From positions 1-36,661 of the IMG/VR virus record IMGVR_UViG_3300045107_000067: DNA of 36,661 nucleotides; one strand, written 5' to 3'. Origin of the DNA: a virus. Position 1 is the first letter of the stretch. Each line of letters opens with the position of its first letter. Shown piece after piece: positions 1-7,462 of this stretch. Under the pieces are notes generated by a model that made no database searches, was not told the DNA's origin, and saw only the letters and a list, made by a program, of their open reading frames with translations. A program made the translations under genes and the position numbers.

Positions 1-2
1 TA

Positions 3-1151
3 GAGAGGGAGTACGACAAGATACTCGGGCAGCGTCTACCGGGCGCGCGTGCAATCGATCTGTCGGACGATGAGGAAGCCGGCGAGGCACCACTGTTCGA
101 CTTCGAGGGTGGGCTCAAGCGGCTGAGCGACGAAGAAGAGCGAGACGTCAACTGGCTGATACCGGGATGGATCGCTAGATCGGAGATCACGATTGTCGAG
201 GGCGATCCGGGCGTAGGCAAGTCGTGGTTCACTCAGTACATCGGTGCACTGGCGATCAAGGGCAAACGACTCAAGACACACCATCAATACATGAAGCGTG
301 CGATGCACGGGACGAGCGTCTTGTATATCGACATGGAGAACGCGGTCAACGTCATCACTAAGCCTCGCATGACTGACCTCGGCCTGTCGAAGGAAGAGCA
401 GCATCGCTTCATCGTGTTTGACAAACCGTTCTCGCTCACCGATCCTGATGCAGTTGAGGCAGTGCGCAAATACCTCGAGAAGGTCAAGGGAACGCCTGAC
501 GAGATCGGACTGATCGTATTCGACACGATCAACGTCTATCTAGGCGACACTGACTCTCACAAGGCTGCTGAGGTCGCTCAAAGCATGTCGCACCTGACGC
601 AGATGTGTCGCGACTTCGAGCTCGCTATCGTTGTCATCAGGCATCTCACGAAAGGCTCACAGGGAGGCAGCGCGCTGTATCGAGGACAAGGCTCGATGGC
701 GTTCGCCGGCAATGCACGCATGGTCGTCCGGATCGCGAAGCATCCGATGCGTGACGATGGCACGCTCGTCGCCAAGGTCATCAAGACCAACATCTCTAAG
801 TTCGAGCCTGCCCTGTGCTGGCGACTCGAGGAAGGCGAGAGAAAACCCGGTCGCGATCATACGCCGACGTGGGTGGTCATCGAGGACTTTGACCTCGACG
901 TGAAGGACGACGACCTCGGCAAGGTCGAGGACAAGAAGAAGGACAAGGAGAAGGGCGATCCGCTTACTGACGCCAAGATATGGCTGCAGTCGAAGCTCGA
1001 CAACGAGGGCGCGTGTTTCGTGTTAGCCCTGCATGACGAGATGAAGAAGCGGAACAAGCCGTTCAATGAGAAGGTGCTCGACAAGGCGGCACGCGAGCTC
1101 AACGTGCATCGCAAGAAGGTCGGCAACTCGTGGAAGTGGTCACTAAAATAA
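3..1151 (+). CDS. RepA/AAA_25-type replicative ATPase (5' partial)
   Basis: The reading frame is open from the first bases of the window, so the start lies upstream. A Walker A motif GDPGVGKS is encoded at 201-224. A Walker B-like strand LIVFDTI follows about 100 residues later, then a conserved VVIRHLTKG segment and a GSMAFAGNARMV segment. This order is typical of RecA-fold AAA_25/RepA-like phage and plasmid ATPases, which act as replicative helicases or DNA-binding motors. A Lys/Asp-rich linker (KDKEKGD region) separates the ATPase core from a C-terminal segment of about 60 residues that looks like a small winged-helix domain (ELNVHRKKVGNSWKW). The frame ends at TAA 1149-1151, immediately before a hairpin. 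Function as a helicase rather than a RecA-like recombinase is inferred. Confidence 0.8.
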   Translation, partial: EREYDKILGQRLPGARAIDLSDDEEAGEAPLFDFEGGLKRLSDEEERDVNWLIPGWIARSEITIVEGDPGVGKSWFTQYIGALAIKGKRLKTHHQYMKRAMHGTSVLYIDMENAVNVITKPRMTDLGLSKEEQHRFIVFDKPFSLTDPDAVEAVRKYLEKVKGTPDEIGLIVFDTINVYLGDTDSHKAAEVAQSMSHLTQMCRDFELAIVVIRHLTKGSQGGSALYRGQGSMAFAGNARMVVRIAKHPMRDDGTLVAKVIKTNISKFEPALCWRLEEGERKPGRDHTPTWVVIEDFDLDVKDDDLGKVEDKKKDKEKGDPLTDAKIWLQSKLDNEGACFVLALHDEMKKRNKPFNEKVLDKAARELNVHRKKVGNSWKWSLK

Positions 1152-1171
1152 GAGGGGCATTCGCGCCCCTC
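1152..1171. terminator. Bidirectional terminator hairpin between convergent genes
   Basis: A perfect 7-bp stem, GAGGGGC (1152-1158) with GCCCCTC (1165-1171), has a 6-base loop. It sits between the TAA of the ATPase gene and the stop of the convergent DUF932 gene. There is no long T-tract on either side, so efficiency is uncertain. Confidence 0.6.
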
Positions 1172-1198
1172 CCAAGTCACACAGGAAGCGTGTAGTGC

Positions 1199-2146
1199 TC
1201 AGGCTGCCATGTCGAGCAGTGTGCTGAGCACCTTGTCCTTCATCTGCGCAGTCTTGCCGACCCAGGCGCGCTCGAGGCGCTTGTCGGGCGTGCGCGATGC
1301 CAGGTGATCAGCCCAGTAGGTGACGGCGTTGAACACGCCCCAGGCGTTGCCCGGGACGGCGCCAGGCGCGCGCTCGTACACGTCGAGCAGCAACTTCATG
1401 CGCGGTGCGAACACGCCGGCTTCGGTGCGGTGCGTCACGAGCTGCTCGACATCATCGCCCTTCTGGAAAACCGGTGCGAGGATGCGCACCACGTCGTCCA
1501 TGTTGACCTTGATCTTCGACAGCTTCTTGGCGTTCTTCTCGAAGCCCATGTGCACTTCCTCGGTCACGCCGAACACGTCCTTGGCGCGGTCGATGATCGA
1601 GTCGTCAAACTCCTTCCTGTGGTGGATGCGCATCTCGGTCGACACTTCGCGCAGCGCCATAGTCATGGTGTTCATGCACACGACGCGGACGTTGGTCGCC
1701 TTGAAGATCGCCGACTTGCCCTGCTCGTGCGGCGACGCCAGCAGCAGGTAGTTGCGCAGCTTGTCGCCCTTCGTGACCTCGATGTCACGCTTCAGGCGCG
1801 CCAGGCCCCAGATCAGCTTGCCGCCCTTGAGCGAGCCGGCCGTTTCCATCGTGGCGCCGCCCGCTTTCGCGAACGCGTCGAACAGCTTGAACGTATCGCG
1901 GTTCTGGTGGGGATGGTAGTCCTTGCCGACCACGTCGAGCACCTTGCCGTCGCTGTCGCGGACAAGAGCGTAGTGGCCGTAGACGTCCTTGCCGTCGGCC
2001 AGAAACATCTTCTCCTTGTTGACGCGCCAATCGATGCCGGCGGTCTTGAGCGCGGCGGTGGGCGTCGGGGCGTCAGCGACGTATTCGCCGAGGCCGTGCC
2101 ACGGAACCTCGTTGGTATACATCATGGTCTCGACAGCTGCGGGCAT
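1199..2146 (-). CDS. DUF932 family phage/plasmid-like protein
   Basis: The 315-residue product matches the DUF932 (TIGR03299, phage/plasmid-like) pattern. It has an N-terminal NEVPWHGLG segment, a KDYHPHQN segment near residue 90, and a central NVRVVCMNTMTMAL segment. The C-terminal part contains NAWGVFNAVTYWADH. DUF932 proteins are common in phages and plasmids, but their role is not established. The start at 2146 is chosen because an AGGAG Shine-Dalgarno sequence lies just upstream. An in-frame ATG at 2173 would lie only a few bases from the predicted transcription start. The gene stands alone under its own promoter (2186-2213) with a TTAA-N7-TTAA box. Confidence 0.85.
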   Translation of the reverse strand: MPAAVETMMYTNEVPWHGLGEYVADAPTPTAALKTAGIDWRVNKEKMFLADGKDVYGHYALVRDSDGKVLDVVGKDYHPHQNRDTFKLFDAFAKAGGATMETAGSLKGGKLIWGLARLKRDIEVTKGDKLRNYLLLASPHEQGKSAIFKATNVRVVCMNTMTMALREVSTEMRIHHRKEFDDSIIDRAKDVFGVTEEVHMGFEKNAKKLSKIKVNMDDVVRILAPVFQKGDDVEQLVTHRTEAGVFAPRMKLLLDVYERAPGAVPGNAWGVFNAVTYWADHLASRTPDKRLERAWVGKTAQMKDKVLSTLLDMAA

Positions 2147-2185
2147 TGTAGTCTCCTGTGTTGAGCTCGTCATCGAGCATGACGT

Positions 2186-2247
2186 AATCTAACACAGTGA
2201 TGAGCGCACTCAACGCCATCAGAGAGTTTTGGTTAACAAAGCGTTAA
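2186..2247 (-). promoter_or_regulatory. Promoter of the DUF932 gene with upstream TTAA-N7-TTAA box
   Basis: Read on the minus strand, the box TTAACGCTTTGTTAACC (TTAA cores span 2247-2233) lies upstream of a -35 TTGAGT (2213-2208). A 16-base spacer leads to the -10 TAGATT (2191-2186), preceded by TGTG as an extended element. From the box start it is 34 bases to the -35 start and 56 bases to the -10 start, the same as in four other promoters here. The box also lies upstream of the divergent promoter at 2258. Confidence 0.75.
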
Positions 2248-2257
2248 GTGGCTGCAT

Positions 2258-2286
2258 TTGCGATTAATTGCATACAGTGTTAGTAT
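2258..2286 (+). promoter_or_regulatory. Promoter of the 2325-3976 unit
   Basis: TTGCGA (2258-2263), a 17-base spacer and TAGTAT (2281-2286) precede the gene at 2325. The -10 is preceded by a GTGT extension, resembling the minus-strand promoters here. The TTAA-N7-TTAA box at 2233-2247 lies 48 bases upstream of the -10, so it may act on both divergent promoters. Confidence 0.6.
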
Positions 2287-2324
2287 TGCGCCCGGGAATA
2301 CACCACAAACCCAGGGGGTACATC

Positions 2325-2642
2325 ATGACTGACCGCGCACACGTTGTTTTTGCCAAGATCAAGGGACGCTCGCGAGACACGGGCGCAGGAATGCCGGTGT
2401 ACGGCGGAGACATCCAGTACTCCGAGACGCTGACTGTGAGTGCATCGCCGCAGACCACTTCTATCTCCGCGCCGGACCAGACGTTCGACGTGTTCGCCGA
2501 CATCACGACGGAGACGAGCTGCTGGGTTGCCACAGGTGCCACGCCTGCACCGGGAAGCAATCCCCGCTGGCTGCTGCTTGCCAACCAGAGCCTGACGCTT
2601 CGGCTGAAGTCCGGCGACAAGGTAGCTGTGGTGGCAGCATGA
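2325..2642 (+). CDS. Small hypothetical protein preceding the Calx-beta/SPRY gene
   Basis: A 105-residue protein of unknown family. Its sequence is beta-rich and Thr/Ser-rich, with no signal peptide or membrane segment. The start at 2325 is preceded by an AGGGGG ribosome-binding site; in-frame codons further upstream lack one. The stop overlaps the next start in an ATGA arrangement (2639-2642), which implies translational coupling. Its partner is an adhesion-type protein, so it may be a virion decoration or an assembly partner of that protein. That role is inference from context only. Confidence 0.75.
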   Translation: MTDRAHVVFAKIKGRSRDTGAGMPVYGGDIQYSETLTVSASPQTTSISAPDQTFDVFADITTETSCWVATGATPAPGSNPRWLLLANQSLTLRLKSGDKVAVVAA

Positions 2643-3976
2643 GGAACAGTCGGAACGTAAGACACTCACGACGCACCGGAACCGGTGGTAGCTCTTCAGG
2701 AGGTGACGACTTGCCCTCATACTATTCCGTCAACAGCCCCTCGGGTTCCGAAGGCGGCAACATGGTCTTCACGATCTCGCGCACTCAGGCGGGCATCGCG
2801 GAGCGCGTGAACTTCACGCTCACAGGTACAGCAACCAGCGGAGTCGATTACACACCGCCGGCCAATCTCTACGTCGACTTCCTCGCCGCAGACACGAGCA
2901 AGCAGGTCACGATCCCAGTCGCGACGGACTTGGTCAACGATGCGGCCGAGACCATCATCATGACGCTGACCAGCATCGTGAACACCTCGCGTCTCACTAC
3001 TCCCGTGGGTACGGGGACGATCACCGACCTGACTGCAGCTCCTGTGTATACCGTCGCAGTGTCCGGCAGCCCGACAGCTGAAGCTGGCTCGGCGATGACG
3101 TTCACGATCACTCGCACAACGACTGGCCTGGCGCAGACGGCGAACTTCACGCTGACGGGTACAGCGACCGAAGGAGTCGACTACACGACCTCCGCCTCGA
3201 CCTCGGTGAGCTTCGCGGCCGGGGACACGTCGAAGACCGTGACTATCACACCGCTGTCGGATACCAACTACGCTGAGAGCGACGAGACCGTTATCCTCAC
3301 GCTGACCTCGATCACCGGCTCGGGCACTGGTAGTGTCGGATCGCCGGGCTCGGCTACGGGCACGATCACCAACGTGGTCACCTACGCCTACTGGGACAAC
3401 GCGAACAAGGGCACGGGCAGCTTTGCTCCCGTCCTCGCCAACGTCAACAGCGTGCTGCGTTCTGTGAAGCCGAGCGCCGGTGGTCAGCGCGGCACAGTGC
3501 GCGGCAACGCGGGCAAGTCCAGCGGCAAGTGGTATTTCGAGCTGAAGCTTGTCTCGGGTACCGACGGCAACTTCGGCATGTCGCTCAACTCGGTCAGCCT
3601 CAACCAAGATATGTCGGGTGTCAACAACACCTTCCAGATCGTGATCTTCAATGGCAACGTCTATGTCAATGGGTCATTGACGAGCGGCGTGACACCGAGG
3701 CAGCCCGGCGTCTACTTCTTCGCTCTCGACAGGGACGCGGGCAAGGTGTACGTCGGAACATGCACGACGGCAGGTGCGAGCGTCGCCTGGGCGAACAGCG
3801 CTAACCCCGATGCCGGAACGGGCGGGATCACATGGAACCCGTCCGGTGCAGTGTTCTTCGATGCAAGTCCGTACTGGTCGGGCTCGCAGACCGAAGTGCA
3901 AGTCAACTGCGGTCAGGATGCGTTCATCGGACCCAAGAACTCGGTCTGCACAACGTTCAATCCCTGGACCATCTGA
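2639..3976 (+). CDS. Calx-beta repeat / SPRY-like adhesion-type protein
   Basis: The 445-residue product has a short basic and Gly/Ser-rich N terminus, then two Calx-beta repeats at about residues 25-115 and 135-240. Each repeat carries the diagnostic pairs FTLTGTATSGVDYT / FTLTGTATEGVDYT and AETIIMTLTS / DETVILTLTS. The C-terminal 200 residues resemble a SPRY/concanavalin-like lectin fold (GKWYFELKL, GNFGMSLNS, GVYFFALDRDAGKVYVG, PYWSGSQTEVQVNCGQ). Such folds are used in phage surface and receptor-binding proteins. There is no signal peptide. It is unusual that the gene lies in the early region rather than beside the tail genes. Its 3' end overlaps the convergent gene at 3913 by 64 bases. 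Confidence 0.8.
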   Translation: MRNSRNVRHSRRTGTGGSSSGGDDLPSYYSVNSPSGSEGGNMVFTISRTQAGIAERVNFTLTGTATSGVDYTPPANLYVDFLAADTSKQVTIPVATDLVNDAAETIIMTLTSIVNTSRLTTPVGTGTITDLTAAPVYTVAVSGSPTAEAGSAMTFTITRTTTGLAQTANFTLTGTATEGVDYTTSASTSVSFAAGDTSKTVTITPLSDTNYAESDETVILTLTSITGSGTGSVGSPGSATGTITNVVTYAYWDNANKGTGSFAPVLANVNSVLRSVKPSAGGQRGTVRGNAGKSSGKWYFELKLVSGTDGNFGMSLNSVSLNQDMSGVNNTFQIVIFNGNVYVNGSLTSGVTPRQPGVYFFALDRDAGKVYVGTCTTAGASVAWANSANPDAGTGGITWNPSGAVFFDASPYWSGSQTEVQVNCGQDAFIGPKNSVCTTFNPWTI

Positions 3977-4479
3977 CGATACCAGGTGGGTGGGCCTCGA
4001 CGCGTCCAACGCGCGTTCATCCCATCCACCTTCCACTTCGCCGCCATATACTGTCTATAGGCCGAGTGGACATCGTTGACGTGAGTGAAGTCGAGACCTC
4101 GCGCTAAGCTACGCGCACAGTTCACGAACTCCGTACGCTCGACCGGGATACGCTTTCCCCTGATCAGCTCGGGCATTCGATCAGCGGCGCACAGGATGAT
4201 TGTCGAGCTGGCGTGCTCACGATCATATCGCCGGCTGTATTCCTTCAGCAGCCACTCAGCGTGCAGGATCAACCACGACAGGTTGTCGGATGATGCACGC
4301 GCCCAGACAGCGCACGGGTGGTTGACGTGCGTCGGTCGATAGCCAAGATGCACGCCCATGACCTGTGACCAAGTCGTGCTGATCAGCTGTGCAGTCTCGA
4401 GCACCATCTTGACGAGGCGTCGATCATCGAGCGCTTCCGCGCACAACTTCGCCGAGGGATGGGTTGCGAAGATGTTCAT
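3913..4479 (-). CDS. Conserved phage protein of the MNIF...NHPC type
   Basis: The 188-residue protein starts MNIFATHP, followed by LDDRRLVKMVLETAQLIST and a central PTHVNHPCAVWARAS segment. Proteins with this layout are widespread in phages and are sometimes annotated as pyrimidine-dimer glycosylase-like. I cannot confirm that, so it is left unnamed. The start at 4479 has an AAGGGG ribosome-binding site and overlaps the stop of the DHFR gene as ATGA, indicating coupled translation. The Asp/Arg/Lys and His/Cys clusters look catalytic or nucleic-acid binding, but this is inference. The C terminus overlaps the convergent Calx-beta gene by 64 bases. Confidence 0.7.
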   Translation of the reverse strand: MNIFATHPSAKLCAEALDDRRLVKMVLETAQLISTTWSQVMGVHLGYRPTHVNHPCAVWARASSDNLSWLILHAEWLLKEYSRRYDREHASSTIILCAADRMPELIRGKRIPVERTEFVNCARSLARGLDFTHVNDVHSAYRQYMAAKWKVDGMNARWTRRGPPTWYRQMVQGLNVVQTEFLGPMNAS

Positions 4480-5003
4480 TGGAACCCCTTGAAGAACGGC
4501 CACTTCGCTTCGCGCGTCTGCTTGATGTGATCGGCGATGCTGCCCCACAATTTGGCTGCGTGCGTGTTGCCGGTCTTGAGCAGTCGACGGCCTGTGCTGC
4601 GCGTCCACTCCTCCATCTTCACGTTCTCCATGATCGCGCCCGTATCATCGTTCCAGAGCGACGGCATGACGCGATCAGCCACGCCGTCGTAGTTGATGTG
4701 AGTGATGTAGGAGCGACGGATCAGACCGCTGCGCAACCAGACCATGTAGATCGTCATGCCGCCGATCACGATGCCGTCGGGGTGCTTGTGCGCGATGTCG
4801 CGCGGGTCCTCGTGTCGCCGCTGAATGTAGAGCGTGCGATCCGGAAGCGGAGGCAGCTTCGCGGCGGTCACAGGACCGACGATGAGCGTGCGTCCCTTCG
4901 TCATGCCTTGGAACCAACGAAGGTCCTCAGCGTCGTTCCAGGGCAGCTTGCCATCGAGGCCGAGTTGTCCGTGTTTACCCACTGCTGCTATCAAGTCGAC
5001 CAC
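4476..5003 (-). CDS. folA: Dihydrofolate reductase
   Basis: The 175-residue product has the DHFR core: LIAAVGKHGQLGLDGKLPW at the N terminus, then EDLRWFQGMTKGRTLIVGP. The Asp in EDL matches the conserved acidic substrate-binding residue of bacterial DHFR. The nucleotide-binding IVIGGMTIY motif lies near residue 80. DHFR reduces dihydrofolate to tetrahydrofolate for thymidylate synthesis; phage copies boost nucleotide supply during replication. The start is taken as GTG at 5003 because AGGAGA lies just upstream and the DHFR fold begins at the next residues. The classic GRxTW segment is altered (GPVTAAKL). The stop overlaps the downstream start as ATGA. Confidence 0.85.
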   Translation of the reverse strand: MVDLIAAVGKHGQLGLDGKLPWNDAEDLRWFQGMTKGRTLIVGPVTAAKLPPLPDRTLYIQRRHEDPRDIAHKHPDGIVIGGMTIYMVWLRSGLIRRSYITHINYDGVADRVMPSLWNDDTGAIMENVKMEEWTRSTGRRLLKTGNTHAAKLWGSIADHIKQTREAKWPFFKGFQ

Positions 5004-5211
5004 GTCGTCTCTCCTGTTGTTGCTCGTAGAACTTAAGCTTGTCGAGTCGTGCGCGCAACGCGTTGTTCTCTTCAATTGTCAGCGCGCGTGACCTGATCGC
5101 TTCGCTGTAGTTATGCACGAGCGAGCTGAGCAGGTTCACAGGTACGCTTATGCTCCGTCGTCCCCGATGTCGTGCAATGGCGTTCTTGAGGAATTGAATT
5201 TCTTGTTCCAT
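4975..5211 (-). CDS. Small coiled-coil-like hypothetical protein
   Basis: A 78-residue product of unknown family, rich in Glu, Arg, Leu and Gln with a heptad-like C-terminal half (LTIEENNALRARLDKLKFYE). This is consistent with a short coiled coil. The ribosome-binding site is weak (AGGG about 10 bases upstream of ATG 5211). It overlaps the DHFR gene by 29 bases and the upstream gene by 64 bases, in keeping with the compressed leftward block. Function unknown. Confidence 0.55.
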   Translation of the reverse strand: MEQEIQFLKNAIARHRGRRSISVPVNLLSSLVHNYSEAIRSRALTIEENNALRARLDKLKFYEQQQERRRGRLDSSSG

Positions 5212-5465
5212 ACGTCGGCACCCTGGATCGCGAGATCACGAACACGGCGGAACTTCTCGTAGTGGGGGTGGGATGTATCGAGCAGGCGCAGCTCCTCGTA
5301 GATTTCCTCGAGCAGATGTTCCATGACCTCGACACGAAAGACCAAGGCCATAGCGCACTTCTGCGGGAGAGTGGTTGCGGGAAGACACTCGCGACGGGTG
5401 AACGAGCACAGGGCGTCGAGGTTCATGCGACGGATCGACTCCTCAGCTTTCGGCAAATCGACCAT
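5148..5465 (-). CDS. Small hypothetical protein
   Basis: A 105-residue product with a central amphipathic helical segment (EVMEHLLEEIYEELRLLD) and no recognisable domain. The start at 5465 (MVDLPKAEESI) has a GGGAG ribosome-binding site. The long upstream extension of the same frame is Ser/Arg-rich and is most likely a shadow of the neighbouring gene. The gene overlaps the upstream gene by 23 bases and the downstream gene by 64 bases. Function unknown; co-transcribed with the leftward early block. Confidence 0.6.
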   Translation of the reverse strand: MVDLPKAEESIRRMNLDALCSFTRRECLPATTLPQKCAMALVFRVEVMEHLLEEIYEELRLLDTSHPHYEKFRRVRDLAIQGADVWNKKFNSSRTPLHDIGDDGA

Positions 5466-5859
5466 CTTGAAACTCCCTACGTTCGCGCACGTAGACGTTA
5501 CCGTTCGCGTCACGATACACCACAACCTCGTCGCCGTCACCCATGACGACGCCGTTCGCCGGGAAGCCGCTGAAGCCGATGCGACTGACCTGCAGCTTAG
5601 CCACAGCGATGGCTTCGTAGTACGTACCCCTCTTGACGTGCTTGTGCGTCGGCGTGAAAGCGACACGCTCGAGTGCTCCTGTGAAGGTCACCGCTCGTTT
5701 CTCCCGGCGGATGCGCATCTCGATCTCGCACGACTTTTTGAACTCGTCCGCAGCGCTTAGCGCAGCTCCCCAGCCGGTCGCGTTCTTGATGTAGTCTTCC
5801 CACTTCTTGTGCTCGGCGGACAACTCCTCGTCCGTGAGGTCTTTAATCTGTTTTCCCAT
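5443..5859 (-). CDS. Hypothetical protein
   Basis: A 138-residue product of unknown family. The N-terminal 60 residues are charged and helical (DLTDEELSAEHKKWEDYIKNA). The C-terminal half looks beta-rich (GVVMGDGDEVVVYRDANGNVYVRERREF), so a two-part fold is likely. The start at 5859 is supported by a GGAGG ribosome-binding site. The gene overlaps the genes on either side by 17 and 23 bases. No function can be assigned. Confidence 0.65.
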   Translation of the reverse strand: MGKQIKDLTDEELSAEHKKWEDYIKNATGWGAALSAADEFKKSCEIEMRIRREKRAVTFTGALERVAFTPTHKHVKRGTYYEAIAVAKLQVSRIGFSGFPANGVVMGDGDEVVVYRDANGNVYVRERREFQDGRFAES

Positions 5860-6103
5860 CTTCAACCTCCGTTGCGCCTGATGCTCTGTAGAACTGATCG
5901 CGCGCCTGCGCGTCAGCAAACGTGTAGACGCGACCTGCGCGCGTGTTGTAGGAGCCCCAGTTCGTTGCGAGCGCACAGCGCTGAGCGAGCACGCGCTTCA
6001 GCGTCCTGTCGGGCACGAAACAACGATAGGGATTGCGAAGGAGCGCCTTCGCGATCCTCCGCATCTCCAACGTGTTCGGCGATGGTGACTTGTCTGTGAT
6101 CAA
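5843..6103 (-). CDS. Small hypothetical protein, TTG start
   Basis: An 86-residue basic product (MRRIAKALLRNPYRCFVPDR, then a GRVYTFADAQARDQFYRASG segment) of unknown family. Its start is TTG at 6103, preceded by AGGGGG, and it overlaps the TGA of the upstream gene as TTGA. This coupled arrangement supports the unusual start codon. The charge suggests possible nucleic-acid contact, but no motif proves it. Confidence 0.6.
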   Translation of the reverse strand: MITDKSPSPNTLEMRRIAKALLRNPYRCFVPDRTLKRVLAQRCALATNWGSYNTRAGRVYTFADAQARDQFYRASGATEVEDGKTD

Positions 6104-6237
6104 TCGAGCCCCCTCAGCTTGCGGATCGTTTTAATCCAGCGAATTGCCCACGCGTCACCGCGCTTGGCATCAAGAATGATCTCGAGAGCTTTCGCCCCCG
6201 AATGACCATGACCTGTCAGCACCTGATAGTCGCTCAT
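6100..6237 (-). CDS. Very small basic hypothetical protein (45 residues)
   Basis: A 45-residue product beginning MSDYQVLTGHGHSGAKALE with a basic C-terminal helix (IRWIKTIRKLRG). The start at 6237 has a CAGGAGG ribosome-binding site and overlaps the upstream stop by one base (TGATG). A longer in-frame extension to 6291 lacks a ribosome-binding site. It is tightly coupled between the DUF2786 gene and the TTG-start gene. Function unknown. Confidence 0.55.
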   Translation of the reverse strand: MSDYQVLTGHGHSGAKALEIILDAKRGDAWAIRWIKTIRKLRGLD

Positions 6238-6944
6238 CACTTGACCTCCTGTCTCAGCTTCACCTGGTTGCCGGCGGCGTTGCCCGCCCATGAACCCGAT
6301 CCCGACTTGATCGACACCTGGCGATTGGACTTGCGCACACCCGCTTCGGCGAAGAATTGCTCGACCTCATCCTCGAGCTCCTTGCGGTGGCTGATGATTG
6401 CCAACGCGGTGCCCGTCTTGGGAGCCGGCAGCGCGAGCGCCTCGGACGCGGCAGCGTCGTTCGCCATCATGTCCTTGACCAGCGCCTCGACGCGAGCGAA
6501 GACACGCAGCGCGCACGCCTCCTTGAACGTGCGGCGAAACTCGGCGCGATCCGACTTGCTCAGCCCGCGCGGCAACGCCTGCTTGTAGAACGTCTCGATC
6601 TGACTGCACAGCCAGCCGTACGTCAGCTGCGCCGCATCGATGTTGTCCTCGCGGCCGACGAATGTCACCTTGTCGCTTTCGCGACCACCCGAGTAGCGGA
6701 TGTACTTGCACCCGTACAGTCGGCCGGCGGCGTTCGCCATCCACAGCATCCAACGCTTGTCGGCTTCGAACATTGCCGACTCACGCGCCTTCTTCTCGAT
6801 CTTCTTGAACTCGGACTCGCTGATGCCGTGCTGCGTCATGAGACGCATTGCCATCTGCATCGCAGTGGCGGCCTCGTGTTCGGTCGCGCCCTTGTCGTGG
6901 GCGACGGCGAGCAGCTTCTGGATTTTTTCCTTGATCGCAGACAT
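6237..6944 (-). CDS. DUF2786 family protein
   Basis: The first 45 residues (IKEKIQKLLAVAHDKG, TEHEAATAMQMAMRLM, THGISE-type ending) are the DUF2786 domain found in phage and bacterial proteins of unknown role. The remaining 190 residues include KVTFVGREDNIDAAQLTYGWL and a Glu/Arg-rich helical region. The 235-residue length is ordinary for the family. The start at 6944 has AGGAGG upstream within an ACACAGGAG leader shared with other minus-strand genes here. It heads the leftward sub-operon 6944-3913 under a box promoter at 6974-7001. Confidence 0.8.
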   Translation of the reverse strand: MSAIKEKIQKLLAVAHDKGATEHEAATAMQMAMRLMTQHGISESEFKKIEKKARESAMFEADKRWMLWMANAAGRLYGCKYIRYSGGRESDKVTFVGREDNIDAAQLTYGWLCSQIETFYKQALPRGLSKSDRAEFRRTFKEACALRVFARVEALVKDMMANDAAASEALALPAPKTGTALAIISHRKELEDEVEQFFAEAGVRKSNRQVSIKSGSGSWAGNAAGNQVKLRQEVK

Positions 6945-6973
6945 CGTGTCCTCCTGTGTGTTTCGGTATAGAT

Positions 6974-7035
6974 ACTCTATCACAGCTACATGCTGCGTCA
7001 GGTACCGTACCCGGGCAGGGTTAACAAAGCGTTAA
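6974..7035 (-). promoter_or_regulatory. Promoter of the DUF2786 gene with upstream TTAA-N7-TTAA box
   Basis: On the minus strand the box TTAACGCTTTGTTAACC (cores 7035-7021) is followed by -35 CTGACG (7001-6996), a 16-base spacer and -10 TAGAGT (6979-6974) with a TGTGA extension. Distances from the box start are 34 to the -35 and 56 to the -10. The upstream gene's TAA (7032-7034) is embedded in the box. Confidence 0.75.
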
Positions 7036-7367
7036 GCCGGGCGCACCTTGTAACCCGTCATGTCCTCGTGTTCGATGGGCAGCCCGTTGTAGTTGGGCAC
7101 CGTCGCCGCTGCGAGATCGTCGAGACGCGACCACGTCCACCGAACCTTCTCGCCGCGCTTGACGTGCTGAAAGAACCCGTTGGGATTGACCAGCCCGAAC
7201 GATGGGCCGTGCACTGTGACTGCCATCGACTTGCGCGACGGCGACTGCTCAACGCGATTGACGTTCCACCCGCGGTCGAGCAGATAGCGCAGCGTGTTGT
7301 GCTGGAAGCCGCTCGTGTGATCGAGGGCAAAGAGGTTGAGCTGAGCCTGAGTCAGTCGGCGTGCCAT
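7032..7367 (-). CDS. Hypothetical protein
   Basis: A 111-residue basic product of unknown family. It contains a helical N terminus (TQAQLNLFALDHTSGFQHNTLRY region) that could be a helix-turn-helix. A beta-rich middle (MAVTVHGPSFGLVNPNGFF) and a KVRWTWSRLDDL segment follow. The start at 7367 has AGGAG upstream in an ACACAGGAG leader. It is the only gene between two box promoters, and its stop codon lies within the downstream box. A DNA-binding role is conceivable but not shown. Confidence 0.65.
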   Translation of the reverse strand: MARRLTQAQLNLFALDHTSGFQHNTLRYLLDRGWNVNRVEQSPSRKSMAVTVHGPSFGLVNPNGFFQHVKRGEKVRWTWSRLDDLAAATVPNYNGLPIEHEDMTGYKVRPA

Positions 7368-7397
7368 CGGTGTTCTCCTGTGTTCATCCGATGTCGT

Positions 7398-7459
7398 ACT
7401 CTAACACAGGCAGCAGCTATGTCAGCCACCGCCTGTGCTCGTAGTTAACAGATCGTTAA
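7398..7459 (-). promoter_or_regulatory. Promoter of the 7367 gene with upstream TTAA-N7-TTAA box
   Basis: On the minus strand the box TTAACGATCTGTTAACT (cores 7459-7445) precedes -35 CTGACA (7425-7420), a 16-base spacer and -10 TAGAGT (7403-7398) with a TGTGT extension. The 34 and 56 base distances match the other box promoters. A further TTAA at 7463 overlaps the upstream gene's stop. Confidence 0.75.
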
Positions 7460-7462
7460 GGC

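Noticed and set aside
1304-2164. A plus-strand 286-residue frame opposite DUF932
   Set aside because: His/Arg/Val-rich shadow; DUF932 on the other strand has family motifs, promoter and ribosome-binding site.
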